From the NCBI RefSeq assembly GCF_900167945.1, contig NZ_FUZA01000005.1, forward strand, positions 1 to 64,000: a stretch of 64,000 bases of DNA, read 5' to 3'. Position numbers and translations under genes: made by a program. The notes beneath the pieces were generated by a model, which was not told the origin of the DNA, did not search any database, and worked only from the letters and a program-made list of their open reading frames with translations. The stretch comes from Dyadobacter psychrophilus (lineage in GTDB: Bacteria; Bacteroidota; Bacteroidia; Cytophagales; Spirosomataceae). Below, piece by piece: positions 34,553-44,516 of the stretch (its first letter is position 1; each line of letters starts with the position of its first letter).

Positions 34553-34610
34553 AGGTGTACGAATGCATGTAAACAAATGTATTGAAGTAGGGTTATACCA
34601 AGTTTATTGA

Positions 34611-34682
34611 AAAGGCCCCAGCGTAGCCTCCTGATTGATTGTCAATTCCAAGGAGGCCCCGCGGGGGCCTTTGCAGATATGA
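34611..34682. repeat. Nested inverted repeat, 72 bases
   Basis: The outer arms AAAGGCCCC / GGGGCCTTT (34611-34619, 34674-34682) enclose GCCTCCT / AGGAGGC (34626-34632, 34661-34667) and, in the centre, ATTGA / TCAAT. A small GC-rich hairpin (34664-34680) could form instead. It lies after the XRE gene on the minus strand; no T-run follows on either strand. It could be a terminator or a small palindromic repeat element. Confidence 0.5.
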
Positions 34683-34733
34683 TCTGTTCTTTTCTATAAA
34701 AAGGTAGCTTCTTCGGAGTTAAGCTTCTTTTGT

Positions 34734-35153
34734 CTAACCCCCAACCAACCGCTCCAAACGCCCCATCATCTCATCCTTCTCCTTCAACATCCGCTCATAT
34801 AGCTCCATTTTCTCATCATGTAGCTTTCTGATTTCTTCAACAGGATTGATGTTAAATGTGGCATTTACACTCACGCCACTTGATTGATCATTGAATGTAT
34901 TTGAGATAATAGTAATAGCCTTCTCCTCATCAAAATTCCGAATCGCCTCGGCTGGGATTTTCAAAATGGCCGCAACTTGCTCCAAAATATCCGAATCGAT
35001 CTTTTCTTTTTGTTCTAGCAGGGAAATCTTCTGCTGGTTCCAGTCTTCGCCGAGTTCAAATGCGAGGTGATCTTGTTTGATCGAAAGCATCTCACGAAAT
35101 CGCTTTAAGTTGCGGCCCTCATGGATCGTTGGATTGGAGGTAGTATGTGCCAT
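34734..35153 (-). CDS. XRE-family helix-turn-helix regulator with coiled-coil tail
   Basis: About 139 residues from the ATG at 35153 (MAHTTSNPTIHEGRNLKRFREML). The helix-turn-helix spans residues 15-70 (KQDHLAFELGEDWNQQKISLLEQKE in part), followed by a strand pair and a C-terminal coiled coil (KLHDEKMELYERMLKEKDEM). It may be a phage-like or housekeeping regulator; it has no obvious partner. Confidence 0.83.
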   Translation of the reverse strand: MAHTTSNPTIHEGRNLKRFREMLSIKQDHLAFELGEDWNQQKISLLEQKEKIDSDILEQVAAILKIPAEAIRNFDEEKAITIISNTFNDQSSGVSVNATFNINPVEEIRKLHDEKMELYERMLKEKDEMMGRLERLVGG

Positions 35154-35270
35154 GTGGAAAGGGTGTTTTGTTTGAAAAAGCAATTTATATAAATCTCCCG
35201 GGAACTACCCGGATATCTTACATGCACTGCAATGTATTTTACAAGGCTGTTGGATGTTGTTTCATCATTG

Positions 35271-37784
35271 TCATTTCAGGTTTAGATACTTTCCCGTTTG
35301 ACTTGATGGTTCATTGGCAACAGTTGCTGCGGAACCGCAAATTACGATTTCTCCACCTTCATCCCCGGCACCCGGCCCAACGTCGATTACCCAGTCACTG
35401 TTTGCAACAACGTGCAAATCGTGTTCGATTACAATGACCGTATTTCCCTGATCGACCAACTTATTGAGCTGGACCAGTAAATTGTCTACATCCGAAGGAT
35501 GCAGTCCTGTTGTGGGCTCATCAAGAACATATAATGTATTGCCATTCTGAGACCGTTGCAACTCGGTGGCCAGCTTAATTCTCTGCGCTTCACCGCCTGA
35601 CAGCTCGGTAGCGGGTTGCCCAAGACGCAGGTATCCCAGTCCAACCTGACGAACGACGTCCAGCGCCCGGTTGATCTGAGGCTCAGACTCAAAAAAGTCA
35701 AACGCCTCATCCACAGTCAGGGCGAGCACCTGGGCAATATTTTTGTCGTTATATGTAACTTCCAGCGTTTTTTCATTGTAACGACTTCCATGACAGGCCG
35801 GACAAGGAGTATAAACACTCGGAAGAAACAAAAGCTCAACCATTACAAAGCCTTCGCCTTCGCAGTTCGGACAGCGCCCTTTTGCGACATTAAAGGAGAA
35901 ACGACCCGCATCGTATTTTCGGCTCTTTGCCATTTTGGTATTTGCAAACAATTTACGGACATGATCAAAAAGACCTGTGTAGGTTGCCAGGTTTGACCGG
36001 GGCGTACGTCCGATGGGCTTTTGATCTACCGGTATTAACCTGCGAATATGAGTTATCCCTTCTGAGATATACCCGGTTGTTGTTTTTGGGTTTTCTGTTT
36101 GAAGAAGATTATCTTCCTGATCATCTGTGCCCGGTATTTGGTGTCCTAATTTTTCCAAAACAAGCTCTACAAGCGCCTGACTGACCAGACTACTTTTCCC
36201 GGAGCCCGATATGCCAGTGACGCTGGTCAATACGCCTAATGGAAAGTCGGCATCAACATGCTTTAAATTATTTCGGCTTACGTCTCTTAGCCGCAGCCAT
36301 CCTTTCGCCTCTCTTGCAGGCTTTTGACTTTGATTTACATTAAAGAGATATCGCCTTGTAACGGACTTGCGAATCTTTTCCAATCCCTGTAACGGGCCAC
36401 TGTAAAGTATTTCACCTCCCTTTTCACCCGCGCCTGGCCCTACATCAACAACCCAGTCCGCATGGCGTATGATTTCGACCTCATGTTCGACTACAAAAAG
36501 TGAATTTCCAGCTGCTTTTAACCGGTCCAGGGCTCGGAGTAATGACTGTGTGTCGGCAGGGTGAAGACCTGCCGATGGTTCGTCGAGCACATAAACGACG
36601 CCAAAAAGATTGGAATGTATCTGTGTCCCCAACCGCAGGCGTTGCAATTCTCCCGGCGAAAGGGTGGGGGTGCTTCTTTCAAGTGTCAGATACCCAAGCC
36701 CGAGATCGATGAGCACGTCCAGGCGGGATAAAAGGTCGTGACCTATACGTTGCATCACCAATGCCTTTTCGGGATGTTCCTGGTCTGGGCGGTTACTTTT
36801 AGGTTTTAGGGATGAAGATATAATATCACGTAAGCTTTTGATATTGAGCCGATAAAATTCCGCGATATCCATCCCGGCAAATTTCACAGATAATGGCTCC
36901 GGACGCAGGCGCTTACCATGGCAGACGGGACATTGCGCACTCAGCATAAATTTTGAAACACGCTTTTTCATCGCCTGGCTCGGTGAATTCGCAAAAGTTT
37001 GCATTACATACCGTTTGGCTCCCGTAAATGTACCCATATAGCTGGGTTCCATTTTTCGCGCCAGGGCTTGCTGAACTTGTGCCATATTAAGTCCGGAATA
37101 GACCGGGACAACCGGCTGCTCCTCCGTAAACAAGATCCAATCCCTGTCTTTCTGCGGCAGATCACGCCAGGGTATGTCCACATTGTAACCAAGCGTCATC
37201 AATATTTCCCGCAAGTTCTGCCCCTGCCAGGCGGTAGGCCAGGCTGCGATGGCTTTTTCTCTGATCGAAAGTGAATCATCGGGGACCATCGAATGCGCTG
37301 TGACTTCATAAACAACCCCCAGTCCATGGCATTCCGGACAGGCGCCTTCCGGGGTGTTTGGCGAAAATGATTCTGCATATACGATGGACTGACCGGCAGG
37401 ATAATCCCCCGCCCTTGAATACAGCATCCTGATCAGATTTGAAATCGTTGTGACGCTGCCCACAGACGAACGTGTGCTTGTCGCTCCCCGCTGCTGCTGC
37501 AAAGCGATAGCCGGAGGGAGACCATCTATACTATCGACCTGGGGAATGGACATTTGATTAAAAAGTCGCCTCGCATACGGAGAGACCGACTCCAGATAAC
37601 GGCGCTGCGCTTCGGCATACAATGTTCCGAAAGCAAGTGAAGATTTACCCGAACCGGAGACACCGGTAAATACGACCAGCGCATCTCTTGGAATTTCCAG
37701 ATCAACATTTTTCAGGTTATTCTCTTTTGCTCCCCGTACTTTGACAAAATTGGAGACAGGTTTCGATGCTGATTTTTCTGACAT
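35271..37784 (-). CDS. UvrA2-like excinuclease ABC subunit A homologue
   Basis: About 837 residues from the ATG at 37784; the longer frame adds an unlike 30-residue leader. It has two ABC ATPase halves with Walker [11 protein letters not shown] and [15 protein letters not shown] and LSGGEAQR signatures, and zinc-finger cysteines CPECHG, CPVCHG, CPNCEG and CPACHG. At this length it lacks the UvrB-binding insertion of full UvrA (about 940 residues), which marks the UvrA2 class linked to drug or DNA-damage tolerance. No uvrB or uvrC is nearby. Confidence 0.88.
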   Translation of the reverse strand: MSEKSASKPVSNFVKVRGAKENNLKNVDLEIPRDALVVFTGVSGSGKSSLAFGTLYAEAQRRYLESVSPYARRLFNQMSIPQVDSIDGLPPAIALQQQRGATSTRSSVGSVTTISNLIRMLYSRAGDYPAGQSIVYAESFSPNTPEGACPECHGLGVVYEVTAHSMVPDDSLSIREKAIAAWPTAWQGQNLREILMTLGYNVDIPWRDLPQKDRDWILFTEEQPVVPVYSGLNMAQVQQALARKMEPSYMGTFTGAKRYVMQTFANSPSQAMKKRVSKFMLSAQCPVCHGKRLRPEPLSVKFAGMDIAEFYRLNIKSLRDIISSSLKPKSNRPDQEHPEKALVMQRIGHDLLSRLDVLIDLGLGYLTLERSTPTLSPGELQRLRLGTQIHSNLFGVVYVLDEPSAGLHPADTQSLLRALDRLKAAGNSLFVVEHEVEIIRHADWVVDVGPGAGEKGGEILYSGPLQGLEKIRKSVTRRYLFNVNQSQKPAREAKGWLRLRDVSRNNLKHVDADFPLGVLTSVTGISGSGKSSLVSQALVELVLEKLGHQIPGTDDQEDNLLQTENPKTTTGYISEGITHIRRLIPVDQKPIGRTPRSNLATYTGLFDHVRKLFANTKMAKSRKYDAGRFSFNVAKGRCPNCEGEGFVMVELLFLPSVYTPCPACHGSRYNEKTLEVTYNDKNIAQVLALTVDEAFDFFESEPQINRALDVVRQVGLGYLRLGQPATELSGGEAQRIKLATELQRSQNGNTLYVLDEPTTGLHPSDVDNLLVQLNKLVDQGNTVIVIEHDLHVVANSDWVIDVGPGAGDEGGEIVICGSAATVANEPSSQTGKYLNLK

Positions 37785-37961
37785 TAGATCTGGGATAAAA
37801 AGTAACCATAAAAAGAGCCCCTGAACGCTGGTAACAGTCTTTCTGGAGGTTCGTGTTAAGCACAAATCTCGCAACTATTTTTATGCCTGCGTATTCGAAT
37901 CGATGGCATAGCTTTTTTGTAATAAACAATTATCTATTTATAACAAAACACTATTATCGAA

Positions 37962-38093
37962 ATGGGAATAAAGACGGGACCTAAAAAAGTTGCCAAGTCA
38001 ACGGAAGAGCCGGACAAACGTCAGCGGGACAATAAGGAATCTCCAGGCAATACGCCTTCCTTAAAACCGCACAAGCATAAAAAAGGCGATTAG
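37962..38093 (+). CDS. Small basic protein, 43 residues
   Basis: ATG at 37962 to TAG at 38091-38093. It encodes MGIKTGPKKVAKSTEEPDKR then QRDNKESPGNTPSLKPHKHK KGD, a Lys-rich, hydrophilic and probably disordered peptide. No family is recognised. It stands alone between the divergent UvrA2 gene and the stress operon terminator. The composition is coding-like, but there is no direct proof of expression. Confidence 0.45.
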   Translation: MGIKTGPKKVAKSTEEPDKRQRDNKESPGNTPSLKPHKHKKGD

Positions 38094-38219
38094 CTTTTTC
38101 ACAGCTTCAAGAATATTGTATGAAAGTTGGTATTCGCATAGACGGGAATGTGGGGATGCGCTTACCACAAACGGGGCGGACGGGTAGGAGGGAAATAGGA
38201 TTGCTTGCGGGCAGGAACA

Positions 38220-38244
38220 AAAAGGCACCTCGAAGGTGCCTTTT
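38220..38244. terminator. Bidirectional terminator hairpin
   Basis: An 11-bp perfect stem AAAAGGCACCT / AGGTGCCTTTT with a 3-base loop. It has T-rich ends on both strands. It lies 20 bases past the stop at 38264 of the minus-strand stress operon and about 125 bases after the small plus-strand gene. Confidence 0.85.
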
Positions 38245-38263
38245 AACTTTTTGCTAAAATGTG

Positions 38264-39127
38264 TTATAGATCTAAACCTGATCTTCTCAGCCTTTCTTCA
38301 TCGGTAAGGTCTTCAACTTCAACTTCGGTATTACGCAAGGTTTCATTGATTGTTTCTTCGCGCTCATCGACGGTTTTATTCAAGCTTACTTCTTCAACGA
38401 CCCGTGCTTCCTTGTTTACCACAGGCACTTCTGCGTACTCCTTCATTTCGATAGTGCCTTCCTTGAAAGTGTCAAAATCAGACTCAGACGCAACCCTGTC
38501 TACGGGTGTCCGGTTAACATTGACCTGCTCCTGGCGAAGCCGGATACTTTCCTGTACGGGGCGCTCGATAATGCGGCTCCTTAAACGCACACCACCTGTT
38601 TCAACTTCTCGTTTTCCAACCTGCAATTCTTCATTTATTACAGGCAGCGAATCTGTTTGATCTGAATCGATGTCAATAGATCTATTCGTATAGGGGTTGA
38701 TTGAATCGTCAGTATAAGTGTTTGCCGTAGAATCTGTTACCGTGCCGGTGTATTCTTGGCTTGCACCATAACTGCCGGCGGTTTCATTGACGTCTACTGC
38801 GCCATACTGGTCCAGGATATCCGCTGCTATTTCTGCCTGCTCAGCATCGGCCGCATGCACAGTCACAATTGTGCCCCTCCTTCCGGCATGCGAATAACGC
38901 CTGGTCTCATCTTCATCTCCATCAAATAAGTCTTTGAAGAAATTGCCAATGCGGTCTCCAAAATCATCATCATCCCTATTAACTGTTGATGTGGTCGTAT
39001 CTGAATTATACGATGATGATGTGGTAATATCGATGTCGCTGGCTGCAAAACCGTTTGCCAGTAAATGACTTTGCGCTTGCTGCGCATCATTTGCGTTTTC
39101 GAAAATTCCAATTACTGTATTTGCCAT
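38264..39127 (-). CDS. General stress protein with YsnF/AvaK (DUF2382) domain
   Basis: A 287-residue protein. Residues 1-95 resemble the general stress protein 17M fold (VIGIFENANDAQQAQSHLLA, AGRRGTIVTVHAADAEQAEI). After an acidic linker, the C-terminal YsnF/AvaK DUF2382 domain has VGKREVETGGVRLRSRIIER and IVNKEARVVEEV-like repeats. It is last in a three-gene operon with another DUF2382 protein and a YtxH protein. Its role in envelope or desiccation stress is inferred from the family. Confidence 0.85.
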   Translation of the reverse strand: MANTVIGIFENANDAQQAQSHLLANGFAASDIDITTSSSYNSDTTTSTVNRDDDDFGDRIGNFFKDLFDGDEDETRRYSHAGRRGTIVTVHAADAEQAEIAADILDQYGAVDVNETAGSYGASQEYTGTVTDSTANTYTDDSINPYTNRSIDIDSDQTDSLPVINEELQVGKREVETGGVRLRSRIIERPVQESIRLRQEQVNVNRTPVDRVASESDFDTFKEGTIEMKEYAEVPVVNKEARVVEEVSLNKTVDEREETINETLRNTEVEVEDLTDEERLRRSGLDL

Positions 39128-39173
39128 GATTCCTAGTTTAAAAAGTTTTAGTTTGTTGAATTGCGGTCGGCTG

Positions 39174-39605
39174 TTAAATATCCATGCCAGAACCGCTTCT
39201 GGAAACCGTTACTTCCTCTTTTCTAAGTTTTTCTGTAAAAGTCTTTTGGTGATGAAGATCACGCTTGGTGATATGCAGTTCTTCCACGAGCATCAGGCGC
39301 TTTTCGACAACCAATACCTCCTTTACAACCGAGACAATAGTCACATCCCCTTCCTGGCGGACGGCCGGTGGGGCCGTCTGTACGTACTGGTTGATTTCCT
39401 TCCTTTCTACGGTGATTTCTTCGCTTTTGATTGTGCCATTAAACACCGCTTCTTCTTCAAAAACCTTCTTAGAAACCAGCACGCGCCCTGTTTCAACACT
39501 TTCAGAGGTAACGACCAGCTTTTCTTCAATTACAAGCATCTTTTGCGCTTCATCGGAAGACAAATCATTGCCCGTATCTGTTAGGTACTGCTTGCCGGTG
39601 GACAT
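39174..39605 (-). CDS. DUF2382 (YsnF/AvaK) domain protein
   Basis: A 143-residue protein composed mostly of DUF2382-type strands (MLVIEEKLVVTSESVETGRV, VTIVSVVKEVLVVEKRLMLV). Its start codon overlaps the YtxH stop as TAATG. Soluble, and probably a stress protein acting with the larger DUF2382 protein that starts 46 bases downstream. Confidence 0.82.
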   Translation of the reverse strand: MSTGKQYLTDTGNDLSSDEAQKMLVIEEKLVVTSESVETGRVLVSKKVFEEEAVFNGTIKSEEITVERKEINQYVQTAPPAVRQEGDVTIVSVVKEVLVVEKRLMLVEELHITKRDLHHQKTFTEKLRKEEVTVSRSGSGMDI

Positions 39606-39970
39606 TAATAGCGTTTTTGAAATTTTTCCACTGTTGCCTTTGTCCCCTCAGCCACCTGATCAACTGTTCCTTTGGCTTTATCGGCATAAACATCCACTGC
39701 CTCTTTGGTCTGATCGGCAACAGTGTCAAGTTTTTCTTTTGCCTCGTCGACCGCTATGGCAGCATTAATTTTAGTGTCTTCCCATTGGTTTCGCAGTTTG
39801 TCTTTTTGCTGGTTTGCCAAATCTTTCAGCTGTTGACGTGTCTCCGGGCCTGATTTTGGTGCGAATAGCATTGCAGCTAATGCGCCAATGGTAGCACCAA
39901 CTAAAAGCCCTAGCGCAAAACCGCCATTAGACACTTCCCGTTCTTCATAATTATTTTTCGAGCTCATCAC
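39605..39970 (-). CDS. YtxH domain-containing protein
   Basis: A 121-residue protein with one N-terminal transmembrane helix (GGFALGLLVGATIGALAAML), the FAPKSGPETRQQ motif of YtxH, and a long amphipathic helix rich in Ala, Lys and Asp. YtxH proteins are general-stress membrane proteins. It is first in the three-gene stress operon. An alternative start lies one codon downstream. Confidence 0.87.
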   Translation of the reverse strand: MMSSKNNYEEREVSNGGFALGLLVGATIGALAAMLFAPKSGPETRQQLKDLANQQKDKLRNQWEDTKINAAIAVDEAKEKLDTVADQTKEAVDVYADKAKGTVDQVAEGTKATVEKFQKRY

Positions 39971-40082
39971 ATAAAGTTTAATGGTGAGCAGAAGCGTAAA
40001 CTAAAAATGTGCCAGTGCCAAGAAGCAGCAAAGCTGGATCTTTGATGTAGTATTTTCAACAACCTGTTCCACTAGCATACGC

Positions 40083-40328
40083 ATGCAGCATTACCACAAA
40101 ATAGCAACAACCATCCTATCTACTGCCATTCATCGTGGCGCTGAGAAAAGTACATGTCCCTCTGAAATTGCACGCATGCTGTTTCCTGATGACTGGCGTA
40201 AGCATATGAAAGACGTACTGGAGGTAGCAATTGATTTGCATAAAACAGGGAGCGTAGCAATAACACAAAAGGGAATACCTGTTGACGTTAAGGATTTCAA
40301 GGGGCCGGTCCGCATTAAAATTATCTAA
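40083..40328 (+). CDS. DUF3253 family protein
   Basis: An 81-residue protein. The pattern STCPSEIARMLFPDDWRKHM, VLEVAIDLHKTGSVAITQKG and the ending DFKGPVRIKI match DUF3253, a small winged-helix-like family of unknown function. It stands alone between the stress operon and the permease gene. Confidence 0.75.
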   Translation: MQHYHKIATTILSTAIHRGAEKSTCPSEIARMLFPDDWRKHMKDVLEVAIDLHKTGSVAITQKGIPVDVKDFKGPVRIKII

Positions 40329-40411
40329 CATAGCGGTATGTTGAAATTCTCTTGTGTACGCTTTTGCTACTTGCTGCCGATGTTTTAAACATGACCAGCT
40401 TCATGAAAAAT

Positions 40412-43087
40412 TTATTCGCTACGCAGGCTTTTCACCGGGTTTAGCAGCGCGGCTTTAATGCTTTGAAAACTTACGGTAAGCATAGCGATCAGTGTCATCG
40501 ACAAGCCGGTGAGCGCGAACATCCACCATTGAATCTTAATCTTAAATTCAAAATTCTGCAACCATTGGTTCATTATATACCAGGCGATTGGTGAAGCAAT
40601 TATAATAGCAATTAAGATTAGTTTTAAAAAGTCTTTGGATAACAAAGCCGTAATATTTGCAACTGATGCGCCTAAGACTTTCCGCACACCAATCTCCTTT
40701 GTCCGCTGTTCGGCGGTAAAAGTGGCTAAGCCAAACAGACCAAGACATGCGATCAAAACAGCCAGGAAAGTCGATGCTTCAATTAATTTTCCTGTCCGGG
40801 CTTCTGACTGATAAGCCTGCGCCAATGTTTCATCCAGAAAGCCGTATTCAAAAACATGCCCTGGAAATATAGCCATCCATCCCTTTTCGATTTGCGTTAA
40901 TGCCGCCTTTATACTTTCTCTGTCCGGCTGCGCACTTTTTAGCTTAATTCCTGCCTGATAAAAATTATTTGGTACAACCTGAATCAATGTTGGGTCGATC
41001 TTTTGATGTAGCGAATTGACATGAAAGTTTTTCACTACTCCTGCAATGGTAGCAAATTGCTTGCTGTCGCCATAATAAACCGTAATTCCAACGGCGTCGA
41101 GTGGCCGCGATATGCCAAGCCGGTTTATAAAGACTTCATTTGCCAGCACTTTAAAATTAGCTGTATCGGAATCCTGCAAAGCGTTTCCTGCTAATAACTG
41201 AACCCCATACGTGCTCAAATAGTGGGAATCGCCCATTTTCATCTGTGTCTTGACTTGCGTAACAGACGGGCCTTGGCGGTATTCCATTCCCTGCATCCAG
41301 TTACTCTCAGAAGAAACACTATTCATAGAAAAGCTAACCTCTTGAATCTGAGCAATACTTGTCAATCTGTTCCGAAGTGCTTGCAATTTCTCGGGTCTGT
41401 TTTCAGGAAGTCCCACTGTAATTATTGCGGATTTATCGAAACCAAGGTCAGCATTCCTGAAAAAATTCAGCTGCCTTTTGATTAAAAAGGCGCTGCTGAT
41501 CAAAATCAGCGAGACGGTAAATTGGGCCACAACCAGGCCTTGACGAGTCGAGAACCACTGATTTCCCTGTACTACTGCGATTTTTTTCATGGCCCACATC
41601 GGCGACATTGCAGACAAGCGAAAGGCTGGGTAAAGACCTGCTAATAAAGTTGTCAAGATGGACAGACCTACCATAAACAGCAACGTTTGCAGATTGAACA
41701 AGTCAGCCAGGCTTAGGGGAATGCTGAGCGTATCGGCAACGGGCTGTATAGCTAGCATTGAAACCATGCCTGCTAGCAAAAGAGCAAGAAAGGTAACCAA
41801 TGCAGCCTCTGCCAAAAACTGAAAAATGAGGGATCGACGATTACTGCCAATTGCCTTGCGGATCCCAACTTCCCGGGCACGTTTAAGAGCCTGTGCCGTG
41901 CTGAGATTTATAAAGTTAAAACAGGCGATGACCAGCACCAGCAGGCCGATGAACGACAGTGTTTTCAGCAGGCCGGGATTTGCGGTCCTGCCACTCAGGT
42001 TTGATGAATAATGTATTTCTGACAACGCGTTTAGCTTAAATCTCTTTTCGGACAAAGCTTCCTTACCGATGTATTTGACTACAATTGACTCAAATCTTTT
42101 AGCTAATTTATCAGGCAAAACGCCATCTTTTAGTCGGACAAACACTTGATAATTGTCTCCCCAGCCGTTCCACCGGTTTAAATCCAGATCGGGGTTGAGT
42201 GTTTTCAATGTTGAAACCGAGACAAGCATTTTGAATGGGAAACTGGTTGTAACAGGGTGATCTTCCAAAACACCGGTGATTTCGAGGTCTTGTTTATTAT
42301 CAAAGCGTATCGTTTTGCCTATAACATCTTCCGTTCCAAAATATTTCAGCGCATAAGATTTCGTAAGCACCATTGTGTTTGGCTGAACAAGTGCGCGCTC
42401 CGCATTACCCGCAAGCCATTGATAGCCAAGAAGATTAAATATGTTATTGTCTGTAAAAATCACCGATTCCTTGAAACGTTTATCTGCATTGGGTATAGCC
42501 AGAGTGTTTCCGTGGATTTGAAGCATTGGAGTCACCAGCTCTACTTCGGGCAAATCGGTTCTCAGGGCCTGTGCCATGCCTGTATAAGTGCCCGGATACG
42601 TATATTTTTCTTTAATGTTCTCCGTTTCAACGCGGTAAATACGATCTCCGCCTGACACGGCTTTATCATAACTCGTTTCATGTATGACAACCATGAAAAT
42701 CAACACAGTACAGGCCATGCCGACGGCAAGCCCGACAATATTAATGAAAGAGTAACCTTTGTTTTTGGCAAGGCTGCGGAAAGCGATCTTAAAATAATTT
42801 TGGATCATGGCTGGATTATAGAAAGGTGCGGATAGGCCCGCGTTTGATGGATTGTTGCTTCTTTGTCTTTTGATAAATGCAGGACGAACGTATGCAGTTG
42901 CTTCCAGCCAGTAACGTCTTCGGGCGAGCAATAATCCTTGCGTCCTTACCCGGTGTGCATAACGCTCCTGCAGGTCACCCAGAATTTCCTCGCGCAGATG
43001 TGGAGCAACCAGCCAATTAATGCAACGCGTACAGCACCGGGGTGGCTGTTCGGCTATGGGATTTTGTTTAGATTCATCTTGCTTCAT
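40412..43087 (-). CDS. FtsX-like ABC transporter permease with prefix domain
   Basis: An 891-residue membrane protein. The first 60 residues (CTRCINWLVAPHLREEILGD) are a permease-prefix domain. Two MacB_PCD/FtsX units follow, each with periplasmic domain and helices (IQNYFKIAFRSLAKNKGYSF, ALKRAREVGIRKAIGSNRRS; QRTKEIGVRKVLGASVANI). No ATPase is encoded beside it. The PadR gene upstream is 21 bases away. Such permease-PadR pairs are common in Bacteroidota and Acidobacteriota; the exported substrate is unknown. Confidence 0.9.
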   Translation of the reverse strand: MKQDESKQNPIAEQPPRCCTRCINWLVAPHLREEILGDLQERYAHRVRTQGLLLARRRYWLEATAYVRPAFIKRQRSNNPSNAGLSAPFYNPAMIQNYFKIAFRSLAKNKGYSFINIVGLAVGMACTVLIFMVVIHETSYDKAVSGGDRIYRVETENIKEKYTYPGTYTGMAQALRTDLPEVELVTPMLQIHGNTLAIPNADKRFKESVIFTDNNIFNLLGYQWLAGNAERALVQPNTMVLTKSYALKYFGTEDVIGKTIRFDNKQDLEITGVLEDHPVTTSFPFKMLVSVSTLKTLNPDLDLNRWNGWGDNYQVFVRLKDGVLPDKLAKRFESIVVKYIGKEALSEKRFKLNALSEIHYSSNLSGRTANPGLLKTLSFIGLLVLVIACFNFINLSTAQALKRAREVGIRKAIGSNRRSLIFQFLAEAALVTFLALLLAGMVSMLAIQPVADTLSIPLSLADLFNLQTLLFMVGLSILTTLLAGLYPAFRLSAMSPMWAMKKIAVVQGNQWFSTRQGLVVAQFTVSLILISSAFLIKRQLNFFRNADLGFDKSAIITVGLPENRPEKLQALRNRLTSIAQIQEVSFSMNSVSSESNWMQGMEYRQGPSVTQVKTQMKMGDSHYLSTYGVQLLAGNALQDSDTANFKVLANEVFINRLGISRPLDAVGITVYYGDSKQFATIAGVVKNFHVNSLHQKIDPTLIQVVPNNFYQAGIKLKSAQPDRESIKAALTQIEKGWMAIFPGHVFEYGFLDETLAQAYQSEARTGKLIEASTFLAVLIACLGLFGLATFTAEQRTKEIGVRKVLGASVANITALLSKDFLKLILIAIIIASPIAWYIMNQWLQNFEFKIKIQWWMFALTGLSMTLIAMLTVSFQSIKAALLNPVKSLRSE

Positions 43088-43108
43088 AGGATTGGCATTG
43101 TTGGGTTA

Positions 43109-43444
43109 TCAGGTCCATTCCAAGCGAATAGCGGGCAGGATCCGGTCCCATAACCGGTTGCGAACGGCTCTTGCCTCTTCCAGAATGCGGCCACCCAGGG
43201 CTGTAACCGTATACAAGCGCTTCCTGCGGCCCCCTCTTTCGGCCGTTGCCTCGCCCCATACAGACCGCAGATAGCCTTTTTGTTCAAGGCGCTGCATAGC
43301 CGCATGCACCGCCCCGGAAGTGACCATGTTACCCGTTTCACGTTCCAACTCTTCGGCAATAGCTACGGTATATGCATTGGGCGACAAGGCAGCAACTGCG
43401 AGCAGCACTACTTCTTCAAATTCACCTAAATCACTTCGTCTCAT
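43109..43444 (-). CDS. PadR-family transcriptional regulator
   Basis: A 111-residue winged helix (LGEFEEVVLLAVAALSPNAY, VTSGAVHAAMQRLEQKGYLR, YTVTALGGRILEEARAVRNR). PadR proteins repress neighbouring genes in response to drugs or phenolics. It is the first gene of the unit with the permease. Its start has no consensus promoter that I can identify. Confidence 0.9.
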   Translation of the reverse strand: MRRSDLGEFEEVVLLAVAALSPNAYTVAIAEELERETGNMVTSGAVHAAMQRLEQKGYLRSVWGEATAERGGRRKRLYTVTALGGRILEEARAVRNRLWDRILPAIRLEWT

Positions 43445-43622
43445 CGTTAACTCACGTCTAACGTTCTACTCATATAATCTATTTCTGTATAACAAATGAT
43501 ATGCCAGTATAGCGAGAGCCGGTTTTAGCTTCTGTATCGTGTTTTTGTTGAAAAAGATTTCGTAAGGATCGTTCAAAATCGGACAACGGGTGTTCTGCTT
43601 CGGACAATGAATCAGATCAATT

Positions 43623-43894
43623 TCATGCGTTGTTGATCATCTGGGAAAGGCGAGTGATCTCCTTTAGCAAGGCACTTTTTTGAATATTGGATTTTATTAA
43701 ACTAAGTGCTTTTTTAGCCACAGTGTAGAGCCGGGCTGTTGGATTTTCAGGAACTCCATTAACGGCCCAGTATTCTGAGGCTTTTGGAAAGGTTTCACTA
43801 GCAATGTCTTCGGCTACTTCAATATTGACTAGACCAAAATGACGGCATAATGCTGCCGTCATTTTAGCATATTCCTGCCGGAACAGATGAGCCA
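43623..43894 (-). pseudogene. ECF sigma factor N-terminal fragment
   Basis: The frame reads AHLFRQEYAKMTAALCRHFG then IEVAEDIASETFPKASEYWA and NPTARLYTVAK, region 2 of a SigJ/DUF6596-like ECF sigma factor. It is closed upstream by a stop at about 43898 and degenerates after LYTVAK. Region 4 and the C-terminal part (about 330 residues) are absent. A start at 43862 exists but lies inside the domain. Confidence 0.6.
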
Positions 43895-43994
43895 GAACCC
43901 ATTATGTGATTGTTGACCTTTCAAGGTTAGTCACGTTTAAGTAGCTCTCAGAACGGGGACAAAAGGGCTTGGCCGTATGCTATTTTAATTAAGT

Positions 43995-44516
43995 TTACGA
44001 TTTTAAGCATTGATCCGAATCGGAAGATCCAACTACTGCGCTACGGCGTTCCAAAAAAAGGACGTCGCGCCAAATTCCGTTACGTTTCCCAAGCCTTTCC
44101 CGATAACCGACCTCCCGAAATCCTTGTTGCTTATGAAGAGCAATGCTCGGTTTATTTTCAGGAAATATCTGCGCCTGCAATGTCCAGAAGCCAAGCTTTT
44201 CACTCATTAGGACAAGTGCTGATAGAAGCGCCCGCCCTACGCCAAGCCCATGATGTTCCGGGTTAACGTAGATGCTCGTCTCGGCAACTCCACCATATAC
44301 ACACCTGCTCGAAACAGCCGATAGCATTGCCCAGCCAATGACCTGGCCGTTATTTTCCGCAACAAGCTGCGGATCAGCCAGAAATTTGCTTTTCAGAACT
44401 TCCGTTTCCGGTGCCTGGGTTTCATAGGTCGCATCGCCAGTATCAATGCCCAGCTGATAAATCTCCTTAATCGCCGGCCAGTCTGATGCAATAAGAGCGC
44501 GGATTGTGTAAGCCAT
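43995..44516 (-). CDS. GNAT family N-acetyltransferase
   Basis: A 173-residue GNAT enzyme with the acetyl-CoA loop NPEHHGLGVGRALLSALV and the phosphinothricin-acetyltransferase-like ending LHKQQGFREVGYRERLGKRN. It overlaps the DUF6428 gene by one base and is last in the ArsR operon. The family acetylates small amines; the substrate here is unknown but may be an arsenic- or drug-related compound by context. Confidence 0.87.
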   Translation of the reverse strand: MAYTIRALIASDWPAIKEIYQLGIDTGDATYETQAPETEVLKSKFLADPQLVAENNGQVIGWAMLSAVSSRCVYGGVAETSIYVNPEHHGLGVGRALLSALVLMSEKLGFWTLQAQIFPENKPSIALHKQQGFREVGYRERLGKRNGIWRDVLFLERRSAVVGSSDSDQCLKS

